DNA of 64,000 nucleotides from Mytilisepta virgata (taxonomy: Eukaryota; Mollusca; Bivalvia; Mytilida; Mytilidae): positions 434,001 to 498,000 of the forward strand of contig JAPWFG010000015.1 of assembly GCA_028015205.1 (NCBI GenBank), in the 5' to 3' direction. Position numbers and translations under genes: made by a program. Numbering within the stretch: the stretch's first letter is position 1; each line of letters opens with the position of its first letter. The notes below the pieces were generated by a model, which made no database searches, was not told where the DNA came from, and saw nothing but the letters and a program-made list of their open reading frames with translations. Below, piece by piece: positions 45,373-57,100 of the stretch.

Positions 45373-45614
45373 CAAAATGGATAGCAGGAAAGGTGACACA
45401 TACTCCATGTTAAAGGTTAATAAACAACAAAATGGATAGCAGGAAAGGTGACACATACTCCATGTTAAAGGTTAATAAACAACAAAATGGATAGCAGGAA
45501 AGGTGACACATACTCCATGTTAAAGGTTAATAAACTACAAAATGGATAGCAGGAAAGTTGACACATACTCCGTGTTGAAGGTTAATAAACTACAAAATGG
45601 ATAGCAGGAAAGGT
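45373..45614. repeat. 55-bp minisatellite, about 4.4 units (unit B)
   Basis: CAAAATGGATAGCAGGAAAG starts at 45,373, 45,428, 45,483, 45,538 and 45,593, the same period and count as unit A (9,296-9,537). Confidence 0.95.
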
Positions 45615-46897
45615 CGTCAATAGCATATCAACCAATTAATGCCATACCATCGACAGACCCTCAGACAAAACTAACCTAAAAGATCAAAAAGCACAAACAT
45701 GACATCTTTTGGTAAGTTTTGAATTCTTCTGTATTGTTGTCTCATTTTATAAAACTTTACCATTGTAAGTTTTTAGAATGATTTTCAATCATTGAATTAC
45801 CGATGATCTACGATCGTAAATTTCAGAATTTGTTCAATAATCAGATTTCCATGAGGTTTATATTATATTTATTTGCATATGCGTGGATATGTGAGAAAGA
45901 GGTAAGTAAATTTGTAAATACTTGGTTCCATTGTAAATAGAAACAGTAACATTAAGACAAAGAACAGCAATAGAAAATAATTAAACAATATATCCCTCCT
46001 TTCATATTATAGAAAACCTGTACTTTCTCGTTAAATTGATCAATGTGAAAGATCAATTGGAAATCCCGCGCGCCTTGAGAAGGGGTTTATCCAATCGTAG
46101 ACTTATTTGTATTTGGTAATAGGATTTGTTATTTGAAATATGTATGACAAGTGTTTTCGAACCTGTTCATAAGATTATTACATGATAACATGGCCTATGT
46201 TCTAATTAATTATTAATCTTTTACATAGTTTTTATTTCATTGACGTATTGTAATATGTTTATTGTCATTTTTTCTATCATTATCTATTGTGATCAGCACT
46301 CACTGTAATATTTTTGTTAAAATGTTTTAGTGTCTCTTTTACAGTTATAGTACTCTCCTTTGTTAGAATATTTTATACAAATACACATCAACCTGTTTGT
46401 TAAAGTGCAAGGACAAATCAAGAGAAACAATAATCAGTTACCTCCCTTCAATAAGTTGACCATAGAGACTGAAGGTGACTAGCCATGGTACGGGGTGTGT
46501 TAGTTCAGCGATTACGGTTTAATATGGGTGGCCATTTGGGCAAAAATTACAAAATTTCATATAAAAGACAAAACAATATAAAAAAGATTAAAAATTACAG
46601 AGGTAACTCTAAGCTGAGTTTGAATTCCTGTTTGTTTTTATTATTTTGGGTTTTATGGTTGTGCTTATTAATTCATCATTATATCTTTAACCAGATTTCT
46701 TTCATTTTGATCTCGAGTACTACTGATGAGTTGTCAGTCAACAAAATGGCCATACAGTGCATTAAATTTATTTTGGTATTTTGTAATGCAATATTTTATT
46801 AATATAAAAGCCAAAACTGCCATTGAAATTAAAAAGGTCAATTAAAAATCAATAGCGTACAAAAGATAGTTTCACAGAAAGAACAAAAATACACAAA
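45615..46897. other. Intergenic DNA, unit B, no convincing gene
   Basis: Counterpart of 9,538-11,046, with about 215 bp deleted near 46,193. The 105-codon frame at 46,485-46,802 matches that at 10,634-10,951 but is judged doubtful. Confidence 0.5.
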
Positions 46898-47228
46898 TGA
46901 TTGATTGATTGATTAAATATTGTTAAACGCCGAGTTGGCGATATTACAGCCAATATCACGGCGAGAACTAATATGAAGTGGAATGGAGCTGATTAAAATT
47001 AAATATAGCATCTAAAACCAATAGACTATTTACAAATAGAATAAATTCCAGTATAAACAATAAAATACATATATGGCAAAAAGTAACAAAAAATTTCCAA
47101 TATCACAGACATGCAAAATATCACAGAAAAGCGATCAGACAAATACAATCAATAAATTAATATAATACAAAACAATAACAAATTAAAATTCTGGTTAAGG
47201 ACTATAACCAGGAATACAGTCAGACAGA

Positions 47229-50200
47229 CTATATTCTCGAGTATAGTCCTACGTCCTTCAAATATTGCAACACACGGCTGCCAGCAACTTTTGTAAATAA
47301 ATCTTTCATATTGTTGACTGTGTAGTACCGACAAATAATGTCGGATTTATCTACACAGTCAATTAAAAGATGTCTAATACTATGTCGACATTGGCAAGGT
47401 ATACACTCAGGAGGCGGCTCACTCTCTAAAATAAAAGAATGAGTCGTCCTGGTGTGGCCAATGCGATATCTTGTTAAAACAACTTGGTCTCTTCGGCTTT
47501 TGCCGAAGAAACAAACATTCTTGCCAACAGTTGGCTCTATAGAATGTAATTTATTGTCTGTAAGCAGATCCCACTGGGATTGCCACAGACCTAAAATATA
47601 CTTAAAAATTAAAGGTTTAAAATCAGTATACGGCACTGACATATTAGTAATGGGGTCGTCTAAAGCATCCTTCGCTATCCTATCTACAACTGTGTTTCCT
47701 CTTATACCAATATGACTTGGTATCCAGATAAATATTATTTGTTTACCCATATGGGCAAGCCTTTTATAGAATTCAATTATATGTGAAATTAAAGGGCTTT
47801 TATACTTTTGACTTTCTATAGCCAGTAAACATGAAAGAGAATCTGAGCAAATTAGAAAGTTTTGTTTATCAGAAGATCTTATGAATTTCAAAGCAAGAAT
47901 AATAGTTCTTGCTTCAGCTGTAAATATAGAACTGGAAGATGGAAGACGAAGAGTCGCTGCCCGTTGTCCATAAACAGCAGCAACAGCTACTCTATCTCAG
48001 TCTTTTGATGCATCAGTATAAACTGTATCAAACTCTTGAAAATGTGATTTAATTTCAGCAAACATTTGCTGAATTTCAATCGGATTAGTCTCAGACTTTT
48101 TATGTTTTCTGATTTCAAAAATGAATTTGGGTTTTGGTACAAGCCAAAGTGGCGATTGAGGTACATCAATAGGAGCTATTTCATCAAGGTTGATGTTACA
48201 TCCAGAAATGTGTGGTTTTATCCGGATACCAAATGGCGGAATTTCATTTTCATGTTGTTCAAATATATCCTCATAGAAAGGATTGAAAACACAGTCGTAG
48301 GCAGGATTTGAAGGATACGCTTTTAGCTTGGTTACGTATTGTAAACCAAGTTTTATCCTACGGTTATAAAGAGACGGCTCGTTCGGCTCTACATATAAAC
48401 TCTCCACAGGAGATGTTCTGAACGCCCCCAAGGCCAAACGTAGGCCTTGGTGGTGAACATTATCTAAAATTTTTATATAGGATTTGCGAGCAGATCAATA
48501 TATAATGGAACCATAATCAAGTTTAGATCGTACAATTGATCGATATAGATTTAACAAAATGTTTTTGTCAGCACCCCAGTCAGTGCTGGAAACAACTTTT
48601 AAAATATCCAATGCCTTCAAGCATTTAGCTTTAGGCATTTTGATATAAGGTAGAAAGGTAAGTTTATTGTCAAATAGAATACCAAGAAATTTGGTTTCTT
48701 TGACGACCTTAATGGGAGAATTATAAATTTAAAGTTCGGGGTCTAAATGTAGTTTTCGTTTATTACAAAAATGCATACATACTGTTTTGGAGTTGGAAAA
48801 TCTGAAACCATTTTCCATAGCCCATTTTTCAATTTTATTCAAAGATAATTGTAGTTGTCTTTCTATGTTGTTCATATTTTTACCTCTATAACATATAAGA
48901 AAATCATCAACATAAAGCGAGCCTTCAACATTCGTTTGTAATGTTTTAGCCAAACTATTTATTTTAATACTGAATAGAGTAACAGAGAGGATACTCCCCT
49001 GAGGGACACCCATCTCTTGTTCAAAAGGGTCAGACATTGTAGTATTAACCTTGACTTTAAACTGTCTGTCTGACAAGAAGTTATCAATAAATGAGGGTAA
49101 TCTACCTTTCAACCCCATATCATTTAAGTCCTTTAAAATTCTATAATTCGACGATTCAAAATGATCTTACCCAGGTTTGGGAATAGGGATAACTGTAGCT
49201 TGCTTCCAGATGGAAGGCAAGCCACCAGATACCCATACTTTATTGAGGAGATGCAAAAGAGTTTCTAAACACGTATCCGGAAGGTGTTTCAGAAGTTTAT
49301 AATGAATATCATCCGGGCCACATGCTGCGTCATGGGCCTTTGGTAGAGCATTTTTGAGTTCATCAAGAGAGAAAGGACGGTTGTAGTCTTCTGAATTATT
49401 TGATCGAAAGTTGAGTTTGTTTTTTTTCTGTTCGGTTTTTAATACGTTGAAATTCGTGAGAGTAATTTTGAGAAGAAGAATTTTTAGAAAAAGTTTCACC
49501 AAGTTTTTGAGAGATCTCATTTTCTGATGTTAAAAGGGTCTGGCCATCTTTTAGGTGTATGAGAATTTAGTTTTGAGACGAAGTTTTGCCAAGACTTACG
49601 TCTCTTTTGTTTGAATGTTCTACGTGCTTTTGCACGGAATATACGGATGTTACTTAAATTATCTTGGGTTGGATGCATATTGAATCGTCGTTCGGCCTTC
49701 TTCCTATTTTTCTTCGCCTCCTCACAATCATCGTCAAACCATGGTTTGCTGGGTTGTTTTGGATTTGTCGAGGTTTAAGGAATGGTCCTCTCAGCTATCG
49801 ATACCAACGTTTCATTAAATTTAAGTACTGGATTAATAACATTTTCAAAAGTATCTTTCTTCAGTTCATCTCGACAGAGTTGCACGAACAAAGGCCAATC
49901 GGCATTGTCAAATTTCCAGCGTGCAACTCTCTCGGATGATGGGGAAACAAATTTTCCAAAATAATGGGAAAGTGATCGCTTCCACACAAGTCATCATGGA
50001 CTCGCCATGAGAAATCTAGTAACAAAGATGGGTCACAGATTGTTAGATCCATATCCGAGTAGGAACCATTCCCCGGATGGAGATAAGTATCTGATCCATG
50101 ATTGAAAATGCACCAGCTTTCCTGGTTTAAAAAATCTTCTATCTTTTTTCTCCTATCATTTTGAGAGTTACTGCCCCAAATCGGATTATGGGCGTTAAAA

Positions 50201-50595
50201 TCGCCCATAAGAAGAAAAGGAGCAGGTAACTGATCAGTTAAATGTTTAAACTGATTAATTTCCAGAGGGGTATTCGGAGGAAGATAGACTGAACACAATG
50301 TTATGGTCTTTTTAAGAGAGAGTCGTACAGCAACTGCTTGCAAGTTGGTATTAAGTTTTATTCGACTATGAATTATATTATTTTTAACAAGTATTGATGA
50401 GCCGCCAGCAGCTCTTTCATCCTTTTTAACGTGGGTGGTGTAGAGAGAGTAATTTTTAATATTAACTGTATCGTTTTCTTTTAACTGAGTTTCCTGAAGA
50501 CAAAAAGCAACAGGAAAGAAAGCTTGTACAAGTAATGATAACTCTATTAAATTAATTTTCAAACCGCGACAATTCCACTGTATTATATTATTCAT
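47229..50595 (-). pseudogene. LINE ORF2, broken, unit B
   Basis: The endonuclease (50,595 down to about 49,861), RT remnants (PIPKPG at 49,167; MGVPQGSILS and LYVDDFLIC within 48,729-49,118) and RNase H plus Cys/His tail (47,229-47,990) are all recognisable. B-specific stops occur after LHLDPEL (48,729), after SIIY (near 48,497) and after DASKD in RNase H (near 47,997). At the C-terminus B reads continuously through WDLLTDNKLHS, where A is frameshifted. The deletion between PIPKPG and MGLKGRLP is shared with A. Confidence 0.85.
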
Positions 50596-50596
50596 T

Positions 50597-52173
50597 TTAA
50601 GGGTGGTCGGATGGAAAGTAGTTCTTTCTAAGTTGTTCATTCAAAGAACCTCTTCGCCTCCCACCCGAAACGCTAGAGTCTCTGATGGAGTGAGAATCTC
50701 TAGCTGGGACTGACGAATCATCCCATATCGACTCCAAAGGATCATTTGTATCCATTTGTTCTCTAAATTTATTTAACTTATTTTTTTCGGCCTTTGAGAG
50801 TCTACCAGAAGATTGTGCATTCTTTGATTTCTCTGTTTTCGACGGTTGTGCAACTTTCTGTGACGATGAGGGTTTTTGAGGTGATTTTTGTTTTGAAGAC
50901 GTAGAAGTCCTTTTCGCGGGGATTGGTTTTGTATGATTAGTAATTGAGTTTGATTGGACAAAAGTTTGAGATGTCTGGGAGGAGTTGGATGTGGATGTTT
51001 TGGTTTGAGAGGTTGACCCTTTTGATTGACAAGATGAAGGTACAGGTATTGGGAGTTCTGCACCATCAGGCCACATGTATTCAGTTTGAGCAGCAAAAGA
51101 CCTGGTAATTTTGGGAGATTTAACTTTGTCAGCATAAGAGGTTGTTGGAACGGAGTTATTCGATGAAGAGACGACTTTTTTAGCTTCTTGATAACTGATT
51201 TTTTTTTCTGTTTTTGTTTTTTGAATTTCTATTTCTTTTTTATAAAACTCGCAGTTTCTAGAATTTGCCAAATGATCTAATCCGCAGTTAGCACATTTAA
51301 TTGTACTGTCACAATCAAAGCTGGAATGACACATTTTTCCGTACCGCGACAAGAACTCCTACCGTGTCCAAATTTCTGGCATTTGAAACAGCGGATAGGG
51401 TTAGGTACGTATGTGTCAACTCTGATTCTGTAAGGTCCTATGTAGATATGTTCCGGCACAGTAGTCAGATTAAATGTAATGAGATATGTATTTAATTTCA
51501 CAATTGTGCCTTCATATTTCTTGGTGAATCTTTTGACCTTTGATACATGTTGAGATTGAAGTTCTTCCTGGATTTCTTCTTCAAATCGTGGTCTCTGTCT
51601 CGAATAACTCCCATACAAGAATTGAGTTTGCGATGTGGAGTTACCGAGATTTGAATATCCGAAATACAAGTTAAAGAGAGAAGATTTTTAGACTGTTGTG
51701 GCCTACTACATTCTACTAAAACACTTCCATTTCTCATTTTTGACACTTTGTTAACCTGTCCAGCTCGGCTCTGAATTGTTTTTTGTGAAAGAAAAGGAGA
51801 AACTTTGGTTAAAGGTTTTTCGGAATTTTGACTTGTTAATACCAAAAATTTTGAAAAATTGTCAAAAGTTGTATTTTGAATTTTTGTCATGTGTTCCTCA
51901 TCGTCACTACAAAATAACAATCCAAAGATACTAATATTAGATATAGTAAATTTATACTATGCTGTATACGACGCATTTCAAGGAGTTACCTCTCATTAGC
52001 AGCATTAAAACCGAAACATTTGGAAGACCAAAATCCAAACTTATATTAAACAAGAAGTACTCAACCAAAAATACCGAAATAGGAAGCCAAATTTCAGCTA
52101 AGGAGATCTACCATGTACAACTAACTTTACGTTTTGATGTTGTTGTTTTTGGGGGGTTTTGTGAAGTCGCCAT
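50597..52173 (-). pseudogene. LINE ORF1, interrupted by R-repeat insertion, unit B
   Basis: The start MATSQNPQK corresponds to 52,173. The frame is broken at 51,913-52,115 by the R-repeat insertion. A 13-bp deletion near 51,585 (relative to A) shifts it again just after the RDRDHDL segment. The C-terminal part (50,597-51,352) is continuous, from the CANCGLDH knuckle to the KNYFPSDHP end, and is intact where A has lost a base. The CCHC knuckle CFKCQKFGHGRSSC is intact. Confidence 0.82.
51913..52115 (-). repeat. Interspersed repeat family R, insertion in LINE ORF1 (unit B only)
   Basis: 203 bp flanked by the 5-bp direct repeat TACAA (51,908-51,912 and 52,116-52,120). Unit A has the empty site ACTACAACTAAC near 16,071. 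The copy lacks the first part of the long form and starts (element strand) at CATGGTAGATCTCC, ending at GGATTGTTATT. This gives one exact boundary for the family and dates the insertion after the segmental duplication. Confidence 0.92.
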
Positions 52174-52253
52174 GGCGATTGCATAATGATTCGTTACCCC
52201 TTGGAGGAGCACCAATATGATGTATACTTGCCGCATATGCGACAAGCACTAGG

Positions 52254-53343
52254 GCTACAGGGATAAGATACTCGCATAGAGCACTTCTGTTCGGACGCAA
52301 CCTTCGTGTCAGGGGTTACCTGACGAAACAACCGTCCGAAGTATCATCTACACGATTGACCCATAAGCCACCGCCGTCTTGAACCGACTTGTATAAAGGG
52401 TACTATTGTTGTACATTTTGGCAACAGTCAAGTTCAAGGGCTTGGCGTGACCAGCCGATTGGTCAGGACCGGGCCCATCCGACCGCCCGTTTAAGATAAA
52501 GTAAGGGCCAAAGTGGCGTGTTTCAGCCACCAGGATCCCGTCCTCTATCCTTACGGGTATCCACACACGGCAAACATGTGGCCTCATTAAGCCGAGGAAG
52601 CTTTGTCCCATAAGCCACCGCCTTCTCTGTGCCTCCATCAGTGGTTATCATCCAAGACCCCAGAACCCAAACATCAACCTTAAGCGATACAACAGCAGAC
52701 CACCAACCCAGTGTATCTCGGTTTCATAAAAGGTTCATCTGGGTCTTTTCAGACAACCACGAGAAAACAGCAGAGGCAAGGCATGACCAGTTATTGGCTA
52801 GACAGGGACCATCGAGCCATTTATGAGCTGGTTAGATTAGATTGATAATATCATATCCAAAACGAAATCCAAACTAAAGGAGAAATTAGAAATTGAAAAA
52901 GTCGTAAATAAATGCAATGAATTATATCCAAGAAGATAGTAGAAAACTAATAAATAAACAAATAACCGAAATAAATAATAATTTTGAGCTTGTTGAATTT
53001 TGTGACCCTTAAGCCAACACCAATCCATAAATCAGTAATTTGGAATTTTAACCATATTGAGCAGGAGATAAAAAAATAAACAAAACATTATAAATTGATG
53101 TAAAGGAATGGTGAGACCAGCCGATTGACCGAATCGGGTCCATCCGGCCTCCCGTCTAGGTAAAGATTGTGCCCCAGATGGTGATCAGAACCGTTTTCCG
53201 GCCATCCAGGAACACTCCCTATTACCGACACGGGTTTGCGACACACGGCAAACATGTCGCCTCTTTAGGGGCCTCTTACGCCAAGCCGAGAAGCTGTGGG
53301 CCTATTCTATATGTGTCCCCGGGACCCACATGGGGGTACACAA
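52254..53343 (-). repeat. GC-rich leader region with direct repeats (unit B)
   Basis: Counterpart of 16,211-17,300, with the same two CCCATAAGCCACCGCC copies and two diverged GACCAGCCGA blocks. It is likely LINE 5' UTR, with the 5' end not located. Confidence 0.5.
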
Positions 53344-53478
53344 ATGACGAAAAGTAATAAAAAATTACAAAATTGCATAAAACCACCTTAGGAGAGATGC
53401 ATGCATGGGACGAACCATTCCTGCATTACTTAATATTGTGATTAACGATCGTATTCGTTTTGTCGTTATTGTTGCTAG

Positions 53479-54085
53479 TGTTATGATATTGTAATTATTA
53501 TATTTATTTATCTTGGCCTGGTTTGTTTTGTGTGGCCTTGTGACGTGTATAATGTGTTTACATAATACTTATAGTTGTTTACCAAATAATGTTATAACTG
53601 CGCAGTTTAGAAATCACTGGAACAATAATGGATACTGGTGGAATGACTAGAACTTTCTATTTGACTTACGTAATAATTATGGTGTGATTCGAACTTCTAC
53701 CGTATTCCAGAAGTTTCCGTTCTACAGTATATATATGGACACGAAAGTTAAACTTGCAGAGCATAGCATATTGGACCGTACATAGACATTCTTGTGTTCT
53801 CAGCTGTTGGATTTATTTACGTTTCATACATCGTACTTGACAGACTGTTATTTTCATTACATCATACTAGATTGTGACTGATTGGATATAATATTCCGTT
53901 TGGATTCAGGCAACAGTGACCAGAATTCCGGATCAAGAAAAAACAGGATTTTGAACAGTTAAGTTGACATTTTAGTTTTTTTTTGTAATATTTTGTAAAC
54001 TTGTATATAATAAATCTTGTTAAATTTTATTATTGATTTGTGTCTTTTGTTGGCTACAATTTAAAAGGTGATTTCGGCCGTAACA
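53479..54085 (+). repeat. 5' LTR
   Basis: 607 bp from TGTTATGATATTGTAATTAT to TTTCGGCCGTAACA. A TATATATA box-like run (about 53,730), an AATAAA (about 54,010) and short TG...CA ends are visible. No difference from the 3' LTR was found by eye. Confidence 0.95.
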
Positions 54086-54088
54086 GAA

Positions 54089-54107
54089 ATTGGGGGCTCG
54101 TCTCGGG
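54089..54107 (+). other. Primer-binding site, tRNA-Pro-like
   Basis: TTGGGGGCTCGTCTCGGGA lies three bases after the LTR. It closely matches the complement of a tRNA-Pro 3' end (TGGGGGCTCGT then CGGGA), with one extra T. The same primer type is used by mammalian gammaretroviruses. Confidence 0.7.
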
Positions 54108-54174
54108 AGAACGTTAATATCTTAATAAATTTTTTCAGTATTTTTATTAGAATTAGCCAACAAAATTCTACAAA

Positions 54175-57100
54175 ATGGAATTTGATGCTGGTAAATTTTT
54201 GAAAACGCCAGACCTGGAAGGGTTTGATAAATTAAAGAAAGAAGAATTAGTGTTGCTTGCTAAACATCTAAAAATAGATTTTAGAACATCTATGAGAAAA
54301 CAAATTATAAAAAATTTGGTAATAGACAATTTAGTTGATTTAGAAATTTTTGGTGAAGAGGCTCTTGACCTCAAGGTCGAAAATGTTGATGCTTTAAAAT
54401 TAAAACAGCTTGAATTAGAACACGAACTTAAATTAAAACAATTAGAAAAAGAAGAAAAACAATTACAGGCAGAACTTGAAATGAGAGAAAGGTTAGAGAT
54501 GGAGAAAATAAAAATAGAAATAGCTAAAGTAGAAAGCAACACTAAGTCAAAATCAGAACAATTTGAGGCAGCAAAAAATATACGTTTGGTTCCCAAATTT
54601 TGTGAAAAAACGGTGGATAAATTTTTTCCACAATTTGAGAAAATTGCTCAAAATTTGAAATGGCCAAAGCCTTATTGGACTACAATGTTGCAAAGTGTTT
54701 TTGTGGGCAAGGCCGCTGAAATTTACTCAGCACTTTCTTCAGAAAAAAGTTCTGATTATGACACTGTTAAACAGGAAGTTTTGAAAGCTTATGAGCTAGT
54801 GCCAGAAGCATATAGACAGAAATTTAGGTCTTATAAAAAGTTTGAAACACAAACCTATGTTGAATTTGCTAGGGAAAAAGAAGATTTATTTGATAAATGG
54901 CTTACGTCAAAGAAAATAGATAAAAATTTTGATAAATTAAGACAATTAATGTTATTAGAAGAGTTCAAGCAGTGTGTTAATTTAGACTTAAAAACACATT
55001 TAGATGACAAAACTGTTGAGACATTGCAAGATGCAGCTGTTGTTTCCGATAATTATACCATTTCACATAAAAGGAGTTTCAAAGGTCAAAATTTTAATAC
55101 TTCAAGCGGAAATTACAAAAATCAAAGCACTGAGCGTACTGATATTAAGCCTGTTGCACAGAATAAGAGTCCGTCTAGTTATAACATGTCTGGTCCAAAA
55201 TTTGATACTTTTGAGAAGAAGTCACTAACTTGTGCTTATTGTAAGAAAAATGGTCACCTGATGGCTGATTGTTTTAGACTCCAGAAGAAGAATGAAAGAG
55301 ATCATAAGCCCAAGTCCAGTGCTTGTACGACACCCGTTGTTACCAATAAGTTGGAATGTCCTGCGAGTCAGGCTTTAAAGTCCAGTTTTTGTGATTACAT
55401 GGAGGATTATAAGCCCTTTATGTCTGATGGGTTTGTTTCTATTGTTAATAATACTACTCCTCAGCCTATTAAGATTTTACGGGACACTGGAGCTTCTCAG
55501 TCTTTGTTGTTGGAAGGTATGTTGCCTTTGTCCGAGGAGACGTCCGTTGGTGCCTCCGTTTTGTTACGAGGTGTGGAGTTAGGTTGTATAGATGTTCCCC
55601 TCCATCGTATTTATTTGAAGTCAGATTTAATTACTGGACCAGTTGTTGTGGGTGTTCGTCCTACACTCCCTGTTGAGGGTGTTTCATTATTGCTAGGAAA
55701 TGATCTAGCTAGGAACAAAGTGGTTGCTGAACCAATTGTTACAAGTGAACCGGTGGTGGATGTTAAATCACCTGAAGATGATGCTGAACTATATCCAGCT
55801 TGTGTTGTTACTAGGGCAATGGCAAGAAAACAACAAGATGAGGATTTACAAGAAGGCCAGTATGATTATATGGACCTTTCTGACTCTTTCTTTGCCGACA
55901 TTGAAGGTCCCGGTAGCTCAGAAAAGGCCATAATAAGACCACCTGGTACTAACAAACGTGTAATTATGCCATGGCCAGACGTGAACAGCCATTCATTAGA
56001 CAAAAGAACATTTAGGGAAGAACAGAATAAAGACCCTGAGGTTCTTCAGCTCGGCAAGAGGGCTCTACCCCAAGAAGAAGCAGACAAAGTGGCCGAATGT
56101 TACTACCATAAAGACGGCATTTTAATGAGGAAGTGGAGGCCCCCTGATGCTATCCCAGAGGAGGAATGGAGAGTGTTATACCAAGTGGTGGTGCCTAAAG
56201 TCTATAGGCAAGAAATTATTGGTCTTGCCCATGACACCCCCTTGGCTGGACATTTAGGTATAAGGAAGACTTGCCTTAAGATATTACAACATTTCTACTG
56301 GCCCAGACTTAGAAATGATGTCACAGAATACTGCAAATCATGCCATATATGCCAGGTTGTTGGCAAGCCTAACCAGAAAATACCACCAGCACCACTTCTG
56401 CCAATTCCAGCCTTTGAAGAACCTTTCAGCCGAGTGCTTATTGATTGCGTTGGACCTTTACCAAAGACCAAGACAGGAAATGCTTATTTATTAACGATCA
56501 TGTGTACATCCACTCGCTTTCCTGAGGCTATTCCCTTAAGGAATATCAAGACACCAACTATTGTCAAAGCTCTTATCAAATTTTTCACATTAGTAGGACT
56601 TCCTAAGTCTATACAGTCCGACCAGGGTTCAAATTTTATGTCAGGTTTATTTCAGCAGGTCGTTTACCAGTTAGGGATTGCTCAGTATAGATCAAGTGCT
56701 TATCATCCAGAATCTCAAGGTGCCTTAGAACGTTTTCATCAAACACTGAAGAACATGATTAGAACTTTTTGTCTTCAATTTGACAGGGACTGGGATGATG
56801 GTGTTCACTTTCTACTTTTTGCGGTCCGAGAGGCTGTTCAAGAATCCCTTGGTTTTAGCCCCTTTGAGTTAGTGTTTGGTCATACTGTAAGGGGACCTTT
56901 GAAATTGATTAAGGAAAAATGGCTTACTGAACACACTGACTTGAATCTTCTAGACTATGTATCTAGATTTAAAGAAAAATTGTATACTGCTTGTCAAATT
57001 GCTCAGAAAAACTTAAAAACTGTACAGAATAAGATGAAAATATGGTATGATAAAGATGCCAGGGACAGAGTTTTTGAGCCTGGTGATAAGGTACTTGTAT

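Larger units (their letters stand above)
46898..52253 (-). mobile_element. I-superfamily (Nimb-like) LINE, unit B copy, defective
   Basis: Twin of 11,047-16,210 with the same (TGAT)n 3' tail (46,898-46,915), same ORF order and same internal RT deletion. It differs by its own nonsense changes in ORF2, a 13-bp deletion in ORF1 and a 203-bp R-repeat insertion. It came to its place by segmental duplication, not by a second retrotransposition. Confidence 0.85.
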
